NCBI GenBank assembly: GCA_003331195.1
Contig: QOOZ01000047.1
Coordinates: 1 to 59,082 of the forward strand
Length of the DNA stretch: 59,082 nucleotides
Source: Puniceicoccaceae bacterium
GTDB taxonomy: Bacteria; Verrucomicrobiota; Verrucomicrobiia; Opitutales; Coraliomargaritaceae
Reading direction: 5' to 3'
Shown: one piece after another, positions 57,704 to 59,082 of the stretch
Numbering within the stretch: the first letter of the stretch is position 1
Layout: each line of letters begins with the position of its first letter
Position numbers and translations under genes: made by a program
Notes under the pieces: model-generated
Told to the model about the DNA's origin: nothing
Database searches by the model: none
The model's input: only the letters and a program-made list of their open reading frames with translations

Positions 57704-59082
57704 TGAGCGATTTTTTGAAGCACGAATGCGGTATCGCGATGATCCGCCTTTTGAAGCCTTTATCCTACTTCCAAGAAAAATATGATACGCCATTGTATGG
57801 CTTCAATCAGCTGTTTTTACTGATGGAAAAGCAGCATAACCGCGGGCAAGACGGTGCTGGAATTGGCTGCGTTAAGCTCCGTGTGGCACCAGGTGCACCC
57901 TACATGGCACGCGAGCGCACGATCAAGGGCAACTCGCTTTCGCGTATCTTTAAAGGCCAACTCAAGGCCTACCAAGAAATGGTTGATCAGGGCATCATTC
58001 ATCCCGAATTTCCAGAAACGGTGAAAGATAATTTTAGATTCGGTGGCGAAATTTTACTTGGGCATCTTCGCTATGGCACCTCAGGCGTTTATTCCTCGAC
58101 TAGCTGTCACCCTTACGTGCGTCAGTCAAATTGGCCTACTAAAAACCTAATGTTGGCGGGTAATTTTAACATTACTAATGAGAAAGATCTTAACAACGAC
58201 CTCATTAACCGTGGCCAACATCCAATCTTTGGTACGGACACGCAGGCGGTACTTGAAGAGATCGGCTTTCATCTAGACGAGGCTCACGATGCGATCTACC
58301 ATAAGATGCGCGACCAAAATGTGGAGGGCAAGAGGATCCCGAGTATCATTAGCAAAGAATTAGATCCTGTGCGTATCTTGCAAAATGCCGCGGCCAATTG
58401 GGATGGTGGCTTTGCCATTGCTGGGCTGATTGGTAATGGGGACACTTTTGTTATGCGTGACCCGCAAGGAATCCGACCATGCTATTACTTTCAAAACGAC
58501 GAGGTAATCGCATTCGCTTCCGAGCGCGTCGCACTGATGACGATCTTTGATCAGCCGATCGAAAATGTCTGCGATGTCGAACCTGGTTCAGCTATGGTTG
58601 TGAAGAGCGATGGTAAAATCTACTCTGAACGGTATACTGAATCGAAGCCGATCACGCCCTGTTCCTTCGAGCGAATTTATTTCTCACGAGGTAACGATGC
58701 TGAGATCTACGCTGAGCGCAAGGCGCTGGGTGGTGCACTGCTTGAGCAAGTGGTCAAAGCGATTGATAACAACTTCGCCGATAGCGTCTTCAGCTTCGTG
58801 CCCAACACAGCAGAAGTTGCTTATTACGGTTTGCTTGATTCCGTGCGACTTCACCGACGCCAAGAAGTGAGCGAACGCCTGCTCGAAGCCAATAAGGCTG
58901 GCACGCTGGATAAAGAATTGATCGACGAACTAATCATGGGCAATTGGCCGCGCGGTGAAAAGATTGCCCACAAGGACATCAAATTGCGTACCTTTATTTC
59001 GCAAGAAGAAGGACGAGCTAAACTCGTCTCGCACGTCTACGATATCACCTACGGTGTCGTCAAAGAGAAGGACTGTTTAGTC
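57704..59082 (+). CDS. purF: Amidophosphoribosyltransferase, 5' part cut by the window edge
   Basis: First committed enzyme of purine synthesis, transferring ammonia from glutamine to PRPP. The 459 codons visible cover the N-terminal glutaminase: Cys9 in HECGIAM is the nucleophile after removal of an eight-residue leader, then EKQHNRGQDGAGIGC, GHLRYGTSG, AGNFNITNEKDL and the GIRPCYYF segment. The domain contains longer inserts than E. coli PurF, as in the large Bacteroidota/Verrucomicrobiota form of over 600 residues. The PRPP-binding C-terminal half lies beyond the window. The start ATG is clear, though no Shine-Dalgarno sequence is seen. Confidence 0.88.

Overview
The window looks like a stretch of bacterial chromosome from a Gram-negative member of the PVC group, most likely Verrucomicrobiota class Opitutae (Puniceicoccales/Coraliomargarita-like). 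This placement is inferred from family content, not from an rRNA or marker-gene search: a prepilin-like secreted protein of the type abundant in that phylum, a PilT-type ATPase, a CBS/DRTGG inorganic pyrophosphatase, a long AsmA-like envelope protein, a MurE with the meso-diaminopimelate motif, and a nuo operon that starts at nuoB. Most genes are housekeeping. No rRNA, tRNA, CRISPR array, insertion sequence, integrase or phage gene was recognised.

Layout. 1-1150 (minus) is AT-rich and holds two tiny membrane-protein genes and an exported FSH-type serine hydrolase. 1201-6281 holds a ribB gene with a decayed GTP cyclohydrolase II half, a pilT-like gene, argH, a DUF971 gene and metF. 6530-14771 (plus) is the front half of the division and cell wall cluster: mraZ, an unknown small gene, rsmH, ftsL, a second unknown small gene, ftsI, murE, murF, mraY. 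A ladder of TGG repeats with a 10-bp period just before mraZ looks like a MraZ autoregulatory operator. The cluster stops at mraY; murD, ftsW, murG, murC, ftsQAZ are not here. 14912-20275 (minus) holds proA, a PfkB sugar/nucleoside kinase, a small lipoprotein, xseA and a TVP38-family membrane protein. 20506-24650 (plus) holds a LysM protein, a NUDIX hydrolase and a 972-residue AsmA-like protein. 24724-32427 (minus) holds rph, fusA, a TPR protein beside a broken PP2C phosphatase gene, a DinG-type helicase and a COG2509 flavoprotein.

32518-36331 (plus) holds acylphosphatase, an ABC-2 exporter pair with a membrane-anchored TPR partner, and an inositol-monophosphatase-family enzyme. 36429-39063 (minus) holds the CBS/DRTGG pyrophosphatase and the prepilin-like protein. 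39283-52907 is a compact nuoBCDEFGHIJKLMN operon encoding respiratory complex I without nuoA. The right end holds a NYN-domain nuclease, a secreted GH32 fructan/sucrose hydrolase, a beta-CASP metallo-beta-lactamase-fold RNase-like protein, a cation diffusion facilitator, and the 5' part of purF, cut by the window edge.

The clearest functional groups are peptidoglycan precursor synthesis plus septal transpeptidation (mraZ to mraY) and NADH:quinone oxidoreductase (nuoB to nuoN). I did not find a convincing wholly new defence or mobile system. The best unexplained items are the two orphan small genes inside the division cluster, the MraZ-box-like ladder, the PP2C deletion relic beside an intact TPR gene, and the RibB protein whose second domain has lost all its zinc ligands.
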